From positions 1 to 56,680 of the forward strand of contig CABRLN010000012.1 of assembly GCA_902471875.1 (NCBI GenBank): a stretch of 56,680 nucleotides of DNA, given 5' to 3'. How positions within the stretch are numbered: the first letter of the stretch is position 1; each line of letters begins with the position of its first letter. Source of the stretch: an uncultured Clostridium sp. (GTDB lineage: Bacteria; Bacillota; Clostridia; Oscillospirales; Acutalibacteraceae). Shown here in pieces: positions 9,646 through 18,393 of the stretch. A program made the translations under genes and the position numbers. The notes beneath the pieces were generated by a model. It did no database searches. It had not been told where the DNA came from and worked only from the letters and a program-made list of their open reading frames with translations.

Positions 9646-10759
9646 TATTTGCTTTCCTCCTTAAAACAGCAACAGCTATAGCTGATATAAACACAACAAT
9701 TAATAAAAACACAGGAACCGCACTGCCTGTAGTTATTACATTCCCCTGAACTGTTTCAGTCTTTTCTTCTACAGGCAATGTATTAGCAGATGCATTTTGT
9801 TCAATAGTTGTTTGTTGAATATTATTTTGGGTACTGTCTTGCCTTACATCAGACGCTGACATTGTATTGTTCTCTGTAGCATTTTGCGTAGCTGCGTCTG
9901 TAAACGGTTCTGTTTTTATGGTATTTTTTACACCATAATATGCGGTGTATTTAAGTGTTTCATCCTTTTTTATTTCTTCATCATCCCACGAAAAAGCAAC
10001 TGCACAATCATTATTTACAGCAGATGTGTCAACATTGTAATTCCACCTGTTATCATATAAAGAATCCCAGTTAGCAAAGGTTACCCTATCAACAGGATTA
10101 TCAACATTATTATCTATCTTTCCAAAAGCAGTAATATTACCGTCAGAGGATTTTACAGACCATACTTTTGGAACATTATCAGAATAGAAAGCAGTTTCAT
10201 TTTTAAATTCTATATTATCAATTTCAACAGAGCACTTGTCATCATTGTCAAGCATTGGGTCAATAAGTATTCTTGCGCCTACCAGTGAACTTTCTTCACC
10301 TAAATTTGCAACAAAATATGTCATCTTTAACATATCATCGTATTCATTGGTAAACCCTTTAGCAAAAGACAATCTTTGTTCTACAGAAAGCTCTCCAAAT
10401 TTTTGCTTACTAACATATTCTTTTGTTTCATCGTCATAGTAAGGTTTACATATATCATCACCGCGTCCATACATAAATGTATGACCGTCATAATGTATAG
10501 TAGCGTAACCTGAAAAAAAGTTTGAATAAAGCAATGCTTTTTCGTCATCGTCAGCATTGTTTACATCTCCATTCACAGTTTCAAGATTAAATCTTAGGTA
10601 TTCTCCCTCACTGCTTCTACTTTCAACATTTAACTTCAAATAATCATTTTGTGTGGACCATACACCATCATCATTTATTGCTGCACCTTGTATGGTCATC
10701 GAAGATGCCAACATAAATGACAATGCAACAACTGCCGCACTAAAAATTTGCTTTTTCAT
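9629..10759 (-). CDS. Secreted membrane-anchored protein, first gene of the toxin operon
   Basis: This 376-residue protein has an N-terminal signal peptide (residues 1-25), an extracellular beta-rich body of about 260 residues, a Thr/Gln/Asn-rich linker at about 285-335, and a C-terminal membrane helix (about 345-368) followed by RRKANNEKTK. The topology is that of a surface protein anchored by its C-terminus, without an LPXTG motif. It lies directly downstream of the operon promoter and its end overlaps the start of the toxin gene, so the two are translationally linked. I do not recognise the body domain. A role as a surface partner or display factor for the YD protein is inference from gene order. 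A good ribosome site (GGAGG) precedes the ATG at 10759. Confidence 0.85.
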   Translation of the reverse strand: MKKQIFSAAVVALSFMLASSMTIQGAAINDDGVWSTQNDYLKLNVESRSSEGEYLRFNLETVNGDVNNADDDEKALLYSNFFSGYATIHYDGHTFMYGRGDDICKPYYDDETKEYVSKQKFGELSVEQRLSFAKGFTNEYDDMLKMTYFVANLGEESSLVGARILIDPMLDNDDKCSVEIDNIEFKNETAFYSDNVPKVWSVKSSDGNITAFGKIDNNVDNPVDRVTFANWDSLYDNRWNYNVDTSAVNNDCAVAFSWDDEEIKKDETLKYTAYYGVKNTIKTEPFTDAATQNATENNTMSASDVRQDSTQNNIQQTTIEQNASANTLPVEEKTETVQGNVITTGSAVPVFLLIVVFISAIAVAVLRRKANNEKTK

Positions 10760-10791
10760 TTGTTCCTCCTAAAATTTTATTTTTATATAAA

Positions 10792-10820
10792 TATAACAAA
10801 TTTTCAAACAATTTGTTATA
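10792..10820. promoter_or_regulatory. 11-bp inverted repeat at the toxin-operon start site
   Basis: Perfect arms TATAACAAATT and AATTTGTTATA are separated by 7 bases. The repeat lies just downstream of the -10 of the toxin-operon promoter, across the expected transcription start, so it could be an operator or a stem in the first bases of the leader. It lacks a T-run, so I do not call it a terminator. Confidence 0.5.
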
Positions 10821-10825
10821 CATAA

Positions 10826-10854
10826 ATTTTATTTATTTCTTTGATAAATGTCAA
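10826..10854 (-). promoter_or_regulatory. Sigma-A-type promoter of the toxin operon
   Basis: On the minus strand TTGACA (10854-10849), a 17-base spacer and TAAAAT (10831-10826) form a near-consensus promoter about 65 bases before the first gene of the toxin operon. The expected start is near 10819, within the inverted repeat. Confidence 0.6.
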
Positions 10855-10937
10855 GTATTTCAGAATTTTCTATTAAATCATATAAAAAACTATAATAAAT
10901 TTTAAGCATATATGAATAAAATTCACTAAGTAATGTG

Positions 10938-10967
10938 TTGTAATATATCTGAGTAAATATGTATAAT
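10938..10967 (+). promoter_or_regulatory. Promoter for the small ORF and recombinase
   Basis: TTGTAA (10938-10943), an 18-base spacer and TATAAT (10962-10967) precede the small gene at 11001. The in-frame ATG at 10959 would overlap the -10 box, which supports the later start. Confidence 0.5.
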
Positions 10968-11000
10968 AAATTTTCATATAAATTAATGGGTGATGCAATT

Positions 11001-11159
11001 ATGAATAACCTTTATTTTTCTTACAATTATGAAGACTTAAAAAGCAATGATGAATATATTATAGAAGTTAATTGCACAGAAAATAGTACACTGATTGAAT
11101 TAGTAAAGGATTTTATTATTTCAAAAATAGATTGTGATAATTTAAAAATTGACTTTTAA
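11001..11159 (+). CDS. Small acidic protein (52 aa) directly upstream of the recombinase
   Basis: The chosen ATG at 11001 follows a GGGTGAT ribosome site; an earlier in-frame ATG at 10959 lies in the promoter. The product starts MNNLYFSYNYEDLKSNDEYI, is strongly acidic and has no membrane segment. The gene ends 27 bases before the recombinase and shares its promoter, so the two are probably co-transcribed. I do not recognise the family. A small acidic protein beside a large serine recombinase could be an excision/directionality factor or an anti-regulator, but that is inference only. Confidence 0.5.
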   Translation: MNNLYFSYNYEDLKSNDEYIIEVNCTENSTLIELVKDFIISKIDCDNLKIDF

Positions 11160-11186
11160 TTCAGCTTACTTTAGGAGAAGATTTAA

Positions 11187-12818
11187 ATGAACAATAATAA
11201 AAACTATATTGCAGGACTTTACATGCGTTTATCAAAAGATGATGGCACATCTGAAAGCTCAAGTATTACAACACAGAGAAAAATTCTTTTATCATTTGCA
11301 AAAGAAAACAGCTTTATAATTTTCGATGAATATATTGATGATGGCTTTAGCGGTACAAACTTTGAACGTCCAAGTTTTAAACAAATGATAAAAGACATTG
11401 AAAATAAAAAAATTAATCTTGTTATTACAAAAGACCTTTCAAGGCTTGGACGTGACTATATTGCCTTAGGACAATATACTGAAATTTATTTTCCTACAAA
11501 AGGTGTACGCTATATTGCAATTAATGATGGTTATGATTCAAATAGTCCTTACAATGATATTGCACCTTTTAAAAATGTAATAAATGAAATGTACGCCCGA
11601 GATATTTCAAAAAAAATTCGTTCATCATTTTTAGCAAAAATGAATGACGGCTGTTATATCGGCAACTTTGCCCCTTATGGATACCAAAAGGATTCTGACA
11701 ATAAGAATCATCTTATAATTGACCCTGAAGCATTACCTATAGTTAAAAATATTTTTTCGATGGCTTCACTGGGAAGTCGCCCTACTGATATAGCAAATTT
11801 TTTGAATAATAATGGTGTTATAACCCCCATTATGTACCGTTGCAAAAAATATAATCTAAACCTAGACCGATACAAAAATTATACTAATCAAAAATGGACT
11901 TCTGCTACAATTTCAAAAATGCTTAAAAATGTTGTGTATATTGGAAACACAGCTCAAAGAAAAACAACCAAACTTTCCTTTAAAAGCAAAAAAACAGTAA
12001 ATAACCCCAAATATGAATGGATTATTATTGAAAACACCCACGAGCCAATTATAGACACCAAAACCTTTGATATTGTACAAAGATACTCTAAAAGCCGAAC
12101 CTGTAAAAAAAGCAAAGGCTTTCAAAATATATTTTCCGGCATTGCCAAATGTGCCGACTGCGGTAAAAGCATGTCGGCTGTAGGCAGTAAAAAGAAAGGG
12201 TCACCAATAAGCCTGGCTTGCGGCTCTTATAAATTATACGGTTCATCAGCTTGTAGTAATCATTTTATTGATTATAATGTATTGTACGACATTGTTCTTA
12301 AAACAATTCAAAAACAATTAGCATTTTCAAAATCTGATAAAGAAAATTTAGCACAGCTAATACAAAATGAGTGCAGATATAAAAATAACGAAAATAATAT
12401 AAAATTTCAAATTGAACAGCTAAATAAAAAATCAGAAGAGCTTGACAAGATAATTGAAAGAATATATGAAGATAGCATTAAAAACATTATTTCCGACGAA
12501 AGATTTAACAAGCTATTGACAAAGTATGAAACTGACGTAGACATTCTTAATAACGAAATACAAAAGCTAAAAGAAAAAGAAAAAAATCTTTATAACAGCT
12601 TACATATTGACTTTTTACACTTAGTAAATCAATTCACAAATATTACTGAACTTACACAGGATATACTATTTAGGCTTATTGACAGAATTGAAATTGAACA
12701 AGGATACTATGAAAAAAAAACTGACGGCAAGGTTAAACACCAAAAAATAAAAATATATTTAAGGTTTACAACAACACCATTTTCAGCGGAATGTACACAT
12801 AATATTACTACTAATTAA
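11187..12818 (+). CDS. Large serine recombinase (integrase of the mobile element)
   Basis: A 543-residue site-specific recombinase of the TndX/TnpX type. The N-terminal resolvase domain carries the catalytic serine in YMRLSKDDG (Ser16) and the conserved DGFSGTNFERPSF and TKDLSRLGRDY blocks. A recombinase domain follows (about 165-300). A zinc ribbon holds CADCGKS (about 322) paired with later cysteines (LACGSY and SACSNH). The C-terminus from about 375 to 470 is a lysine/glutamate-rich coiled coil, as in integrases that join and excise DNA directionally. Start ATG 11187 has an AGGAGA site. The gene ends about 95 bases before a 5'-truncated feoB, which fits an integrase sitting at one end of its element. 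No relaxase or capsid gene is visible; they could lie left of the window. Confidence 0.95.
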   Translation: MNNNKNYIAGLYMRLSKDDGTSESSSITTQRKILLSFAKENSFIIFDEYIDDGFSGTNFERPSFKQMIKDIENKKINLVITKDLSRLGRDYIALGQYTEIYFPTKGVRYIAINDGYDSNSPYNDIAPFKNVINEMYARDISKKIRSSFLAKMNDGCYIGNFAPYGYQKDSDNKNHLIIDPEALPIVKNIFSMASLGSRPTDIANFLNNNGVITPIMYRCKKYNLNLDRYKNYTNQKWTSATISKMLKNVVYIGNTAQRKTTKLSFKSKKTVNNPKYEWIIIENTHEPIIDTKTFDIVQRYSKSRTCKKSKGFQNIFSGIAKCADCGKSMSAVGSKKKGSPISLACGSYKLYGSSACSNHFIDYNVLYDIVLKTIQKQLAFSKSDKENLAQLIQNECRYKNNENNIKFQIEQLNKKSEELDKIIERIYEDSIKNIISDERFNKLLTKYETDVDILNNEIQKLKEKEKNLYNSLHIDFLHLVNQFTNITELTQDILFRLIDRIEIEQGYYEKKTDGKVKHQKIKIYLRFTTTPFSAECTHNITTN

Positions 12819-12870
12819 AGAATTTTTTGTAAAAAACATCTGATTGTACAATACATACATTATAATTATA

Positions 12871-12921
12871 CTGTGTTGTTGTAAAACTATAATATACACT
12901 CAACAACTAACCATGTGTATG
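12871..12921. other. Probable attachment-site junction between the element and feoB
   Basis: FeoB-like coding sequence becomes recognisable abruptly at ATGTGTATGGGTTTTGG (from 12913), inside the codons for the conserved CMGFGCNA segment. Just upstream is an inverted repeat, GTTGTTG (12875-12881) and CAACAAC (12901-12907), like the arms of serine-integrase att sites. The crossover is therefore placed at about 12895-12921. The matching end should be fused to the 5' part of feoB outside the window. The exact core cannot be fixed from one end. Confidence 0.55.
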
Positions 12922-13758
12922 GGTTTTGGTTGCAACGCCTGCGGTGTAACGGGATGCCGAATTATAGATTCGCCTCGTGAACGGTTAATTGCCATAATAA
13001 CCAATTCTTTTGTACCATGCAACGGCAGGTTTCCTGCCATAATATCACTTATTACAATTTTCTTTGCCGGTGTCGTTATTGCACCGTTAACATCACTGGC
13101 TACCGCACTTATGCTTATGCTGGTAATTTTATTAGGCGTTGCCGCAACCTTTGTGGTGTCAAAGCTGTTGTCACTTACTCTACTCAAGGGTCAGTCTTCA
13201 TCATTTGCCTTGGAACTTCCTCCATACAGATCACCTCAAATAGGTAAAATAATTGTACGAAGTATTTTTGACCGAACACTGTTCGTACTTGGCAGAGCAG
13301 TTGCTGTTGCTGCACCGGCAGGACTATTAATATGGCTACTGGCAAATATTGAGATTAACGGAATTAGCATAATAAACTACTGTACAGATTTTTTTGACCC
13401 GTTTGCACAGCTTTTTGGAATGGACGGTATAATATTAGTTGCATTTATTTTAGGTTTTCCTGCTAATGAAATTGTAATTCCTATAATGATAATGCTATAT
13501 ACTCATACAGGTGTTTTAACAGATTCAAGCAGTTTAACACAGTTGTATTCACTATTTACTGCAAATGGCTGGACAATTACAACAGCACTGTGCGTTATAA
13601 TTTTTTACCTTATGCATTTTCCTTGCTCTACAACGTGCATTTCAATTTACAAAGAAACAAAAAGTTTAAAATGGACTTTAGTGTCATTTTTTACTCCTCT
13701 GTTATGCGGACTGTTGATATGCTTTGCAATTTCATCTATAAGCAAAATATTTATATAA
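12913..13758 (+). pseudogene. feoB: 3' fragment of a second ferrous-iron transporter gene feoB, cut by the element
   Basis: The frame encodes the membrane part of FeoB from the first gate region onward: CMGFGCNACGVTGCRIID, then RERLIAIITNSFVPCNGRFP, the hydrophobic core helices, and the second gate with LMHFPCSTTC. The entire N-terminal GTPase domain and first helices are absent. The frame is open further upstream to 12844, but those 23 codons belong to element DNA and look unlike FeoB. The cysteine-rich gate motifs differ from the intact FeoB at 35071-37563, so this is a different subfamily rather than a recent copy. Without the G domain it cannot work as a transporter unless excision restores the gene. 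It ends in a clear terminator. Confidence 0.88.
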
Positions 13759-13763
13759 TAAAT

Positions 13764-13797
13764 AAAGGGATGATTCTACATGAACCGTCCCTTTTTC
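13764..13797 (+). terminator. Terminator after the feoB fragment
   Basis: A 7-bp stem (AAAGGGA/TCCCTTT) is followed by a T-run in the plus direction, 6 bases after the feoB stop. The opposite side also faces the 3' end of metF, so it may work on both strands. Confidence 0.65.
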
Positions 13798-13872
13798 TTA
13801 TGTATATGTATGTTCTCTTATTACTATGGTATTCTCATACTTAATTATTAAATAAGCTTTCAAATATTTTTT

Positions 13873-14733
13873 CTAAAAAATCAGGCTATGTATTGCTTCG
13901 TGAATTTTTTGTGCAATATACGGGTTGTTCATAGTATAAAGATGAATTCCGTCAACGCCATGTGCAATTAAATCTACAATCTGATCAATTGCATAAGCAA
14001 TTCCGGCATCTCGCATTGCTACAGGATTATTTTCATAGCGTTCCATAATAGAAACAAATTTTTTAGGTACTGTTGCTCCGCATAAAGACGCCATACGCTC
14101 AATTTGCTTTTTATTGACTACAGGCATAATACCTGCCTCCACAGGAATTTTAATGCCGGCTAATTGACAACGCTCCATAAAAGAATAAAAGTAATTATTG
14201 TCAAGGAAAAGCTGTGTAATTAATTGATCTGCTCCTGAATCCACCTTAATTCTAAGATTGTGAATATCCTCAATATTACTATTAGCTTCTATATGTCCTT
14301 CAGGATAACATGCAGCTATAATATTAAATTTTCCATATTCTTTTATAAAGCTAATTAAATCACTGGCATAACGAAAATCACCGTCTATATAAGCTTCATT
14401 AGGAATATCTCCTCGCAAAGCTAAAATATTTTCTATTCCTGCATTTTTAAGCTCATCCAATTTTTCAGACACATCTTCCTTTGTAAGTCCAATACAAGGC
14501 AAATGTGCCACACTTTCAATTCCATAATTATGTTTAATTGCAGAAGCAATTTTAAAGGTTTCGCCATTTCCTTTACCTCCTCCTGCACCATAAGTTACAC
14601 TTATAAAATCAGGAGAAAGCTCTTTAAGCCCATCAAGGGTTTTATATATAGTATTAATCGGCATAGTTGGCTTAGGCGGGAACACCTCATAAGATAATAC
14701 TGTCTTTTCTTTAAATAGTTCAGTTGTTTTCAT
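13873..14733 (-). CDS. metF: Methylenetetrahydrofolate reductase
   Basis: This 286-residue flavoprotein reduces 5,10-methylene-THF to 5-methyl-THF, the methyl donor for methionine synthesis. Family signatures are visible: the N-terminal SYEVFPPK, FISVTYGAGGG, HLPCIGL, the ILALRGD FAD-site motif and the later ITQLFLDNNYFY. It is full length for the bacterial family. Its ATG overlaps the 3' end of metE by 14 bases and has only a weak ribosome site, which points to translational coupling. MetE uses the methyl-THF that MetF makes, so the pair is one pathway unit. Confidence 0.96.
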   Translation of the reverse strand: MKTTELFKEKTVLSYEVFPPKPTMPINTIYKTLDGLKELSPDFISVTYGAGGGKGNGETFKIASAIKHNYGIESVAHLPCIGLTKEDVSEKLDELKNAGIENILALRGDIPNEAYIDGDFRYASDLISFIKEYGKFNIIAACYPEGHIEANSNIEDIHNLRIKVDSGADQLITQLFLDNNYFYSFMERCQLAGIKIPVEAGIMPVVNKKQIERMASLCGATVPKKFVSIMERYENNPVAMRDAGIAYAIDQIVDLIAHGVDGIHLYTMNNPYIAQKIHEAIHSLIF

Positions 14734-16990
14734 TTCTTAACTGTTTTGCCGCTGCTACCAAATTTTTAAGGCTTTCAGTAGTTTCGGCAACTCCTCTTGT
14801 TTTTAATCCGCAGTCAGGATTAACCCATAACTTATTGCGGTTGATTTTCTCAAGCATTTTATCAAGTGCTGATTTTATTTCTTCTACTGTTGGTACTCTA
14901 GGGGAATGAATATCATATACACCCGGTCCAACTTCGGTTTTAAAATTATTTTCTTTTAGTGAATCTAATATCAGTAAATCAGAGCGTGATGCCTCAAATG
15001 TAATAACATCGGCGTCCATATTATCAATAGCGGTAATAATATCTGTAAATTCACTATAGCACATATGTGTATGAATTTGAGTTTCTGCTTTAACACCGCT
15101 ATGAACAAGACGAAAAGCAGGAATTGCCCAGTCAAGATATTCGCTGTACCAGTCAGATTTTCTTAAAGGAAGCTTTTCACGAAGGGCAGCTTCATCAACC
15201 TGAACAATTTTAATACCGTTTGCTTCCAGGTCAAGCACCTCATCACGAATTGCCAATGCAATCTGATATGTACTTTCTTTAAGGGATATATCCTCACGAG
15301 GGAACGACCAGTTAAGTATGGTTACAGGACCTGTCAGCATACCCTTCATAGGCTTTTTTGTAAGACCTTGTGCATACACCGACCAATCTACAGTCATAGA
15401 ACTGTTGCGAGAAATATCTCCCCAAATAATAGGTGGTTTTACACAACGGGTTCCATATGACTGCACCCATGCCTTTTCTGTAAATAAATATCCCTTTAAC
15501 TGCTCGCCAAAATATTCAACCATATCATTTCTTTCAAATTCGCCGTGAACAAGTACATCAATATCAATTTCTTCCTGTAAAGACACACATTCGGCAATCT
15601 TTTTGCGGTTAAATTCAACATACTGCTCCTTGCTGATTTTTCCTGTTCTAAATGCAGTACGGTTAGCCTTTACGTCTGCTGTCTGAGGAAAAGAACCTAT
15701 TGTTGTTGTTGGAAATTCGGGAAGATTAAATTTTCTTTTCTGAATAGCTTCTCTTTCTTCAAAAGCAGGAAGCCTTGTAAAATCACTGTCTTTAATTTGA
15801 GATACTCTATTCTGAACAGCTGCATCAAAACAGTCTATTCTGCTTTCAAAAAGTTTTGCATTTGCCTTAAACACGTCCGAAGCAGAATAATCATCTGCAT
15901 CAGCAAGTGTCTTTAATTCAGCAAGCTCAGCAAGCTTCTCTTCTGCAAAAGCAAAATGCTTTAAGTAATCTTTTGTAAGCTTTGTTTCATTCTTTAGTGT
16001 ATATGGTACATGCAGCAAAGAACATGAAGTTCCAATTACAGTCTTAACACCACATTCTTTAAGATTTGTTATAACAGAAAGGGTTTTGCCGTAGTTATTT
16101 CTCCAAATATTTTTACCGTTTAAAATACCTGCAAACAGTAATTTTTTATTTGTACCAAACTTTTTAACTAATTTTACAGTTTCTTTACCCTCAAGAAAAT
16201 CAAGACCTATACCATCAAAGTCAAGGGAAATGATATTCTTATAACAATCTCTAGTATCGCCAAAATAAGTTTGAAGCAACACTTTTGCATTGCCCTTATC
16301 AACAAGAATAGCTTTATAAAGCTTCTCAAAAAGCGCAATATCATTTTCTGTCAGGTCATGCACCAAATAAGGTTCGTCAAACTGTAACCACTGCGCACCC
16401 AATTCGTTAAATTTAACAAGCAATTTTGCATATGCACCTGCAACCTCTTCAACATAGTCTGCAGCTGTTTTTGTTCCTGTATATCTAAACAGTTTTAAAA
16501 GAGTAAATGCACCAATAATAACAGGTTTTGTCTGTACACCAAGCTTTTTTGCCTCATTATATTCGTCAAAAGGTTTTGTACCAACCAATTTTATATTAGT
16601 CTCATCGTCAATTTCAGGTACCATATAATGATAGTTGGTGTTAAACCACTTTTTCATTGCTAAAGCTTTAACATCGCCTGCTTCACCCTGGTAACCTCTT
16701 GCCATTGCAAAATATGTATCAATAGAAGACAGTCCCAAATCAGAATAACGCTTTGGAACTATGTTAAATAACACAGCTGTATCAAGCATATTATCATAAA
16801 AAGAAAAATCATTTGATGGAATAAAGTCTATTCCACTTTTTTTCTGAATAAGCCATTGCGATTCTCTTATCTTTCTTGCTGTTTTCTGTAATTCATCAAC
16901 AGATATTTCATTTTTGAAATATTTTTCAGTAGCAAATTTTAGTTCTCTTAATGTTCCAACTCTTGGATAACCAATAATAGATGTAAGCAT
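14720..16990 (-). CDS. metE: Cobalamin-independent methionine synthase
   Basis: The 756-residue MetE transfers the methyl group from 5-methyl-THF (polyglutamate) to homocysteine in the cytoplasm. The N-terminal half begins IIGYPRVGTLRELKFATEKY. The C-terminal catalytic half has FPTTTIGSFPQT and the zinc ligands His642 and Cys644 (HMCYSEF), Glu666 (ITFEASRSD) and Cys727 (NPDCGLKTR). The spacing is one residue off the E. coli ligands. Start ATG 16990 has an AAGGAG site. It is transcribed from its own promoter at 17040-17068 with a leader of about 40 bases, too short for a SAM riboswitch or T-box. The LysR gene directly upstream is therefore the likely regulator. Confidence 0.97.
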   Translation of the reverse strand: MLTSIIGYPRVGTLRELKFATEKYFKNEISVDELQKTARKIRESQWLIQKKSGIDFIPSNDFSFYDNMLDTAVLFNIVPKRYSDLGLSSIDTYFAMARGYQGEAGDVKALAMKKWFNTNYHYMVPEIDDETNIKLVGTKPFDEYNEAKKLGVQTKPVIIGAFTLLKLFRYTGTKTAADYVEEVAGAYAKLLVKFNELGAQWLQFDEPYLVHDLTENDIALFEKLYKAILVDKGNAKVLLQTYFGDTRDCYKNIISLDFDGIGLDFLEGKETVKLVKKFGTNKKLLFAGILNGKNIWRNNYGKTLSVITNLKECGVKTVIGTSCSLLHVPYTLKNETKLTKDYLKHFAFAEEKLAELAELKTLADADDYSASDVFKANAKLFESRIDCFDAAVQNRVSQIKDSDFTRLPAFEEREAIQKRKFNLPEFPTTTIGSFPQTADVKANRTAFRTGKISKEQYVEFNRKKIAECVSLQEEIDIDVLVHGEFERNDMVEYFGEQLKGYLFTEKAWVQSYGTRCVKPPIIWGDISRNSSMTVDWSVYAQGLTKKPMKGMLTGPVTILNWSFPREDISLKESTYQIALAIRDEVLDLEANGIKIVQVDEAALREKLPLRKSDWYSEYLDWAIPAFRLVHSGVKAETQIHTHMCYSEFTDIITAIDNMDADVITFEASRSDLLILDSLKENNFKTEVGPGVYDIHSPRVPTVEEIKSALDKMLEKINRNKLWVNPDCGLKTRGVAETTESLKNLVAAAKQLRNENN

Positions 16991-17039
16991 ATATTTTTCT
17001 CCTTGAATTTCAATTGTTAATATTTATTTGCATGGTTTT

Positions 17040-17068
17040 ATTATACTGTCAAAGAAATAAACTGTAAA
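17040..17068 (-). promoter_or_regulatory. metE-metF promoter
   Basis: On the minus strand TTTACA (17068-17063), a 17-base spacer and a perfect TATAAT (17045-17040) lie about 50 bases before metE. The short leader has no room for a riboswitch. Confidence 0.65.
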
Positions 17069-17078
17069 ATATATAAAA

Positions 17079-17119
17079 TTAGCACTTTGATATAACTAAA
17101 AGCTATATCAAAGTGCTAA
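17079..17119 (-). terminator. Terminator after the LysR gene
   Basis: A perfect 16-bp stem (TTAGCACTTTGATATA and its complement) with a 9-base loop is followed on the minus strand by an AT/T-rich tail. It separates lysR from metE and lies just upstream of the metE -35. Because the stem is so symmetrical it might also bind a regulator. Confidence 0.65.
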
Positions 17120-17133
17120 TTAGCTTAATTTTT

Positions 17134-18048
17134 TTACTTCAATCCATATTGTTCTGTGTAACTTTTTAAAGCATTGATATAAATATTACCCAGCCTGCTG
17201 GTATGTAATTTATTGTGAGTAACAATACCAATGTGCATATCACCTTCTGCTTGAAGGGGAACAGCAATTATATTTTTACCATTTAGTTCTTCGTCAATTA
17301 CACCGCTGCATACAGTGTACCCATTTAAGCCAATAAGTAAATTGAACAGCGTGGCTCTGTCACGTACGCGTATATTTTTAGAGCGTACCACCGTACTAAA
17401 AATTTCTTCTGAAAAATAAAAAGAATTATGATCTCCTTGTTCAAAAGAAAGATAGGGATATGGTCTTAATTCGTCCATTGTAACAGATTTTTTCTTTGCC
17501 AAAGGATTAGCCGCACTTATAAAAATGTGTGGTTTTGCAACAAACAGTTCAGTAAATATTAAATCGTTTGATTTCATTATCTTTTGGAGAACAGTTTTAT
17601 TAAAATCATTGTAATACAAAATTCCAATCTCACTTTTCATACGAGAAACATCATCAATAATTTCATATGTTTGGGTTTCTCTCAAGCTAAAATCATAATT
17701 ATCACTACCATACTCCTTTATTAAATCAATAAAAGCATTTACTGCAAAAGAATAATGCTGTGTAGATACACAGAATTCTTGTTTGCCTCCGGATTTAACC
17801 TTATATTTTTCTTCAAGTAAAGAAGCCTGCTCCAAAACTTGTCTTGCATATCCAAGAAATACTTCGCCTTCTTTAGAAACAGCAATACCTTTATTAGTTC
17901 GGTCAAAAATAGTAATTCCCATCTCTTTTTCCAGTTCTTTTACAGATTTTGTAAGGCTTGGCTGTGTAATAAAAAGTTTCTTTGCAGCATCACTTAAAGT
18001 ACCTGTTTCAGCAATAGTAATAATATATTTTAACTGCTGTAGCGTCAT
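17134..18048 (-). CDS. LysR-family transcriptional regulator, probably of metEF
   Basis: This 304-residue protein starts with the LysR winged helix-turn-helix (residues 1-60: MTLQQLKYIITIAETGTLSD, ITQPSLTKSVKELEKEMG, LFDRT-like IFDRTNKG). A periplasmic-binding-like effector domain follows from about residue 90. It is full length. It lies immediately upstream of metE in the same direction, separated by a terminator and a fresh metE promoter. The natural inference is control of methionine synthesis, by analogy with MetR, but its ligand cannot be read from sequence. It could also control genes elsewhere. The ATG at 18048 has a GAGGAGC ribosome site. Confidence 0.93.
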   Translation of the reverse strand: MTLQQLKYIITIAETGTLSDAAKKLFITQPSLTKSVKELEKEMGITIFDRTNKGIAVSKEGEVFLGYARQVLEQASLLEEKYKVKSGGKQEFCVSTQHYSFAVNAFIDLIKEYGSDNYDFSLRETQTYEIIDDVSRMKSEIGILYYNDFNKTVLQKIMKSNDLIFTELFVAKPHIFISAANPLAKKKSVTMDELRPYPYLSFEQGDHNSFYFSEEIFSTVVRSKNIRVRDRATLFNLLIGLNGYTVCSGVIDEELNGKNIIAVPLQAEGDMHIGIVTHNKLHTSRLGNIYINALKSYTEQYGLK

Positions 18049-18393
18049 AACTTGCTCCTCTTATTGATTAAAACAGTGTATTCTTTGCCATAAATAGCAT
18101 AGTTTTTCTACACTCACATCTACAAACAACATAGTGTCTTTATTAATTACCTATACCGTAAATCAAACACTACATTGTTTATTTTAACTTATATCATACA
18201 ATAAAATCCACCTTTTTTCAATAAATTATAAACAAGGGATAAAAGATTGACATGTAATATTTATTCGCAAAAATTATACATCACACACATGAAGAAAAAT
18301 ATATTTTAACAAATGTAAATTTACCTTTATATTTTGTAAAATATATTTGACAAAAAGTAATTTGAATGATAATATATAGTTGGAGGTGGATGA
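18049..18393. other. Intergenic region with an imperfect inverted repeat (18124-18180)
   Basis: This gap separates lysR (minus) from the XRE gene (plus). Two 14-base arms, AAACAACATAGTGT (18124-18137) and ACACTACATTGTTT (18167-18180), pair except at two positions across 29 bases. They lie upstream of lysR and could be its autoregulatory site. No coding frame with a ribosome site was found. Confidence 0.35.
18347..18375 (+). promoter_or_regulatory. Promoter of the XRE regulator gene
   Basis: TTGACA (18347-18352), a 17-base spacer and TAATAT (18370-18375). The expected start is near 18382, so the mRNA would begin almost at the GGAGGTGG ribosome site of the gene at 18394. Confidence 0.6.

Noticed and set aside
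10959..11000. Earlier ATG for the small gene before the recombinase
   Set aside because: It overlaps the -10 box of the likely promoter and lacks a ribosome site; ATG 11001 fits better.
12844..12912. 23 extra codons before the feoB fragment
   Set aside because: They read as cysteine/isoleucine-rich element DNA without FeoB similarity and have no ribosome site.
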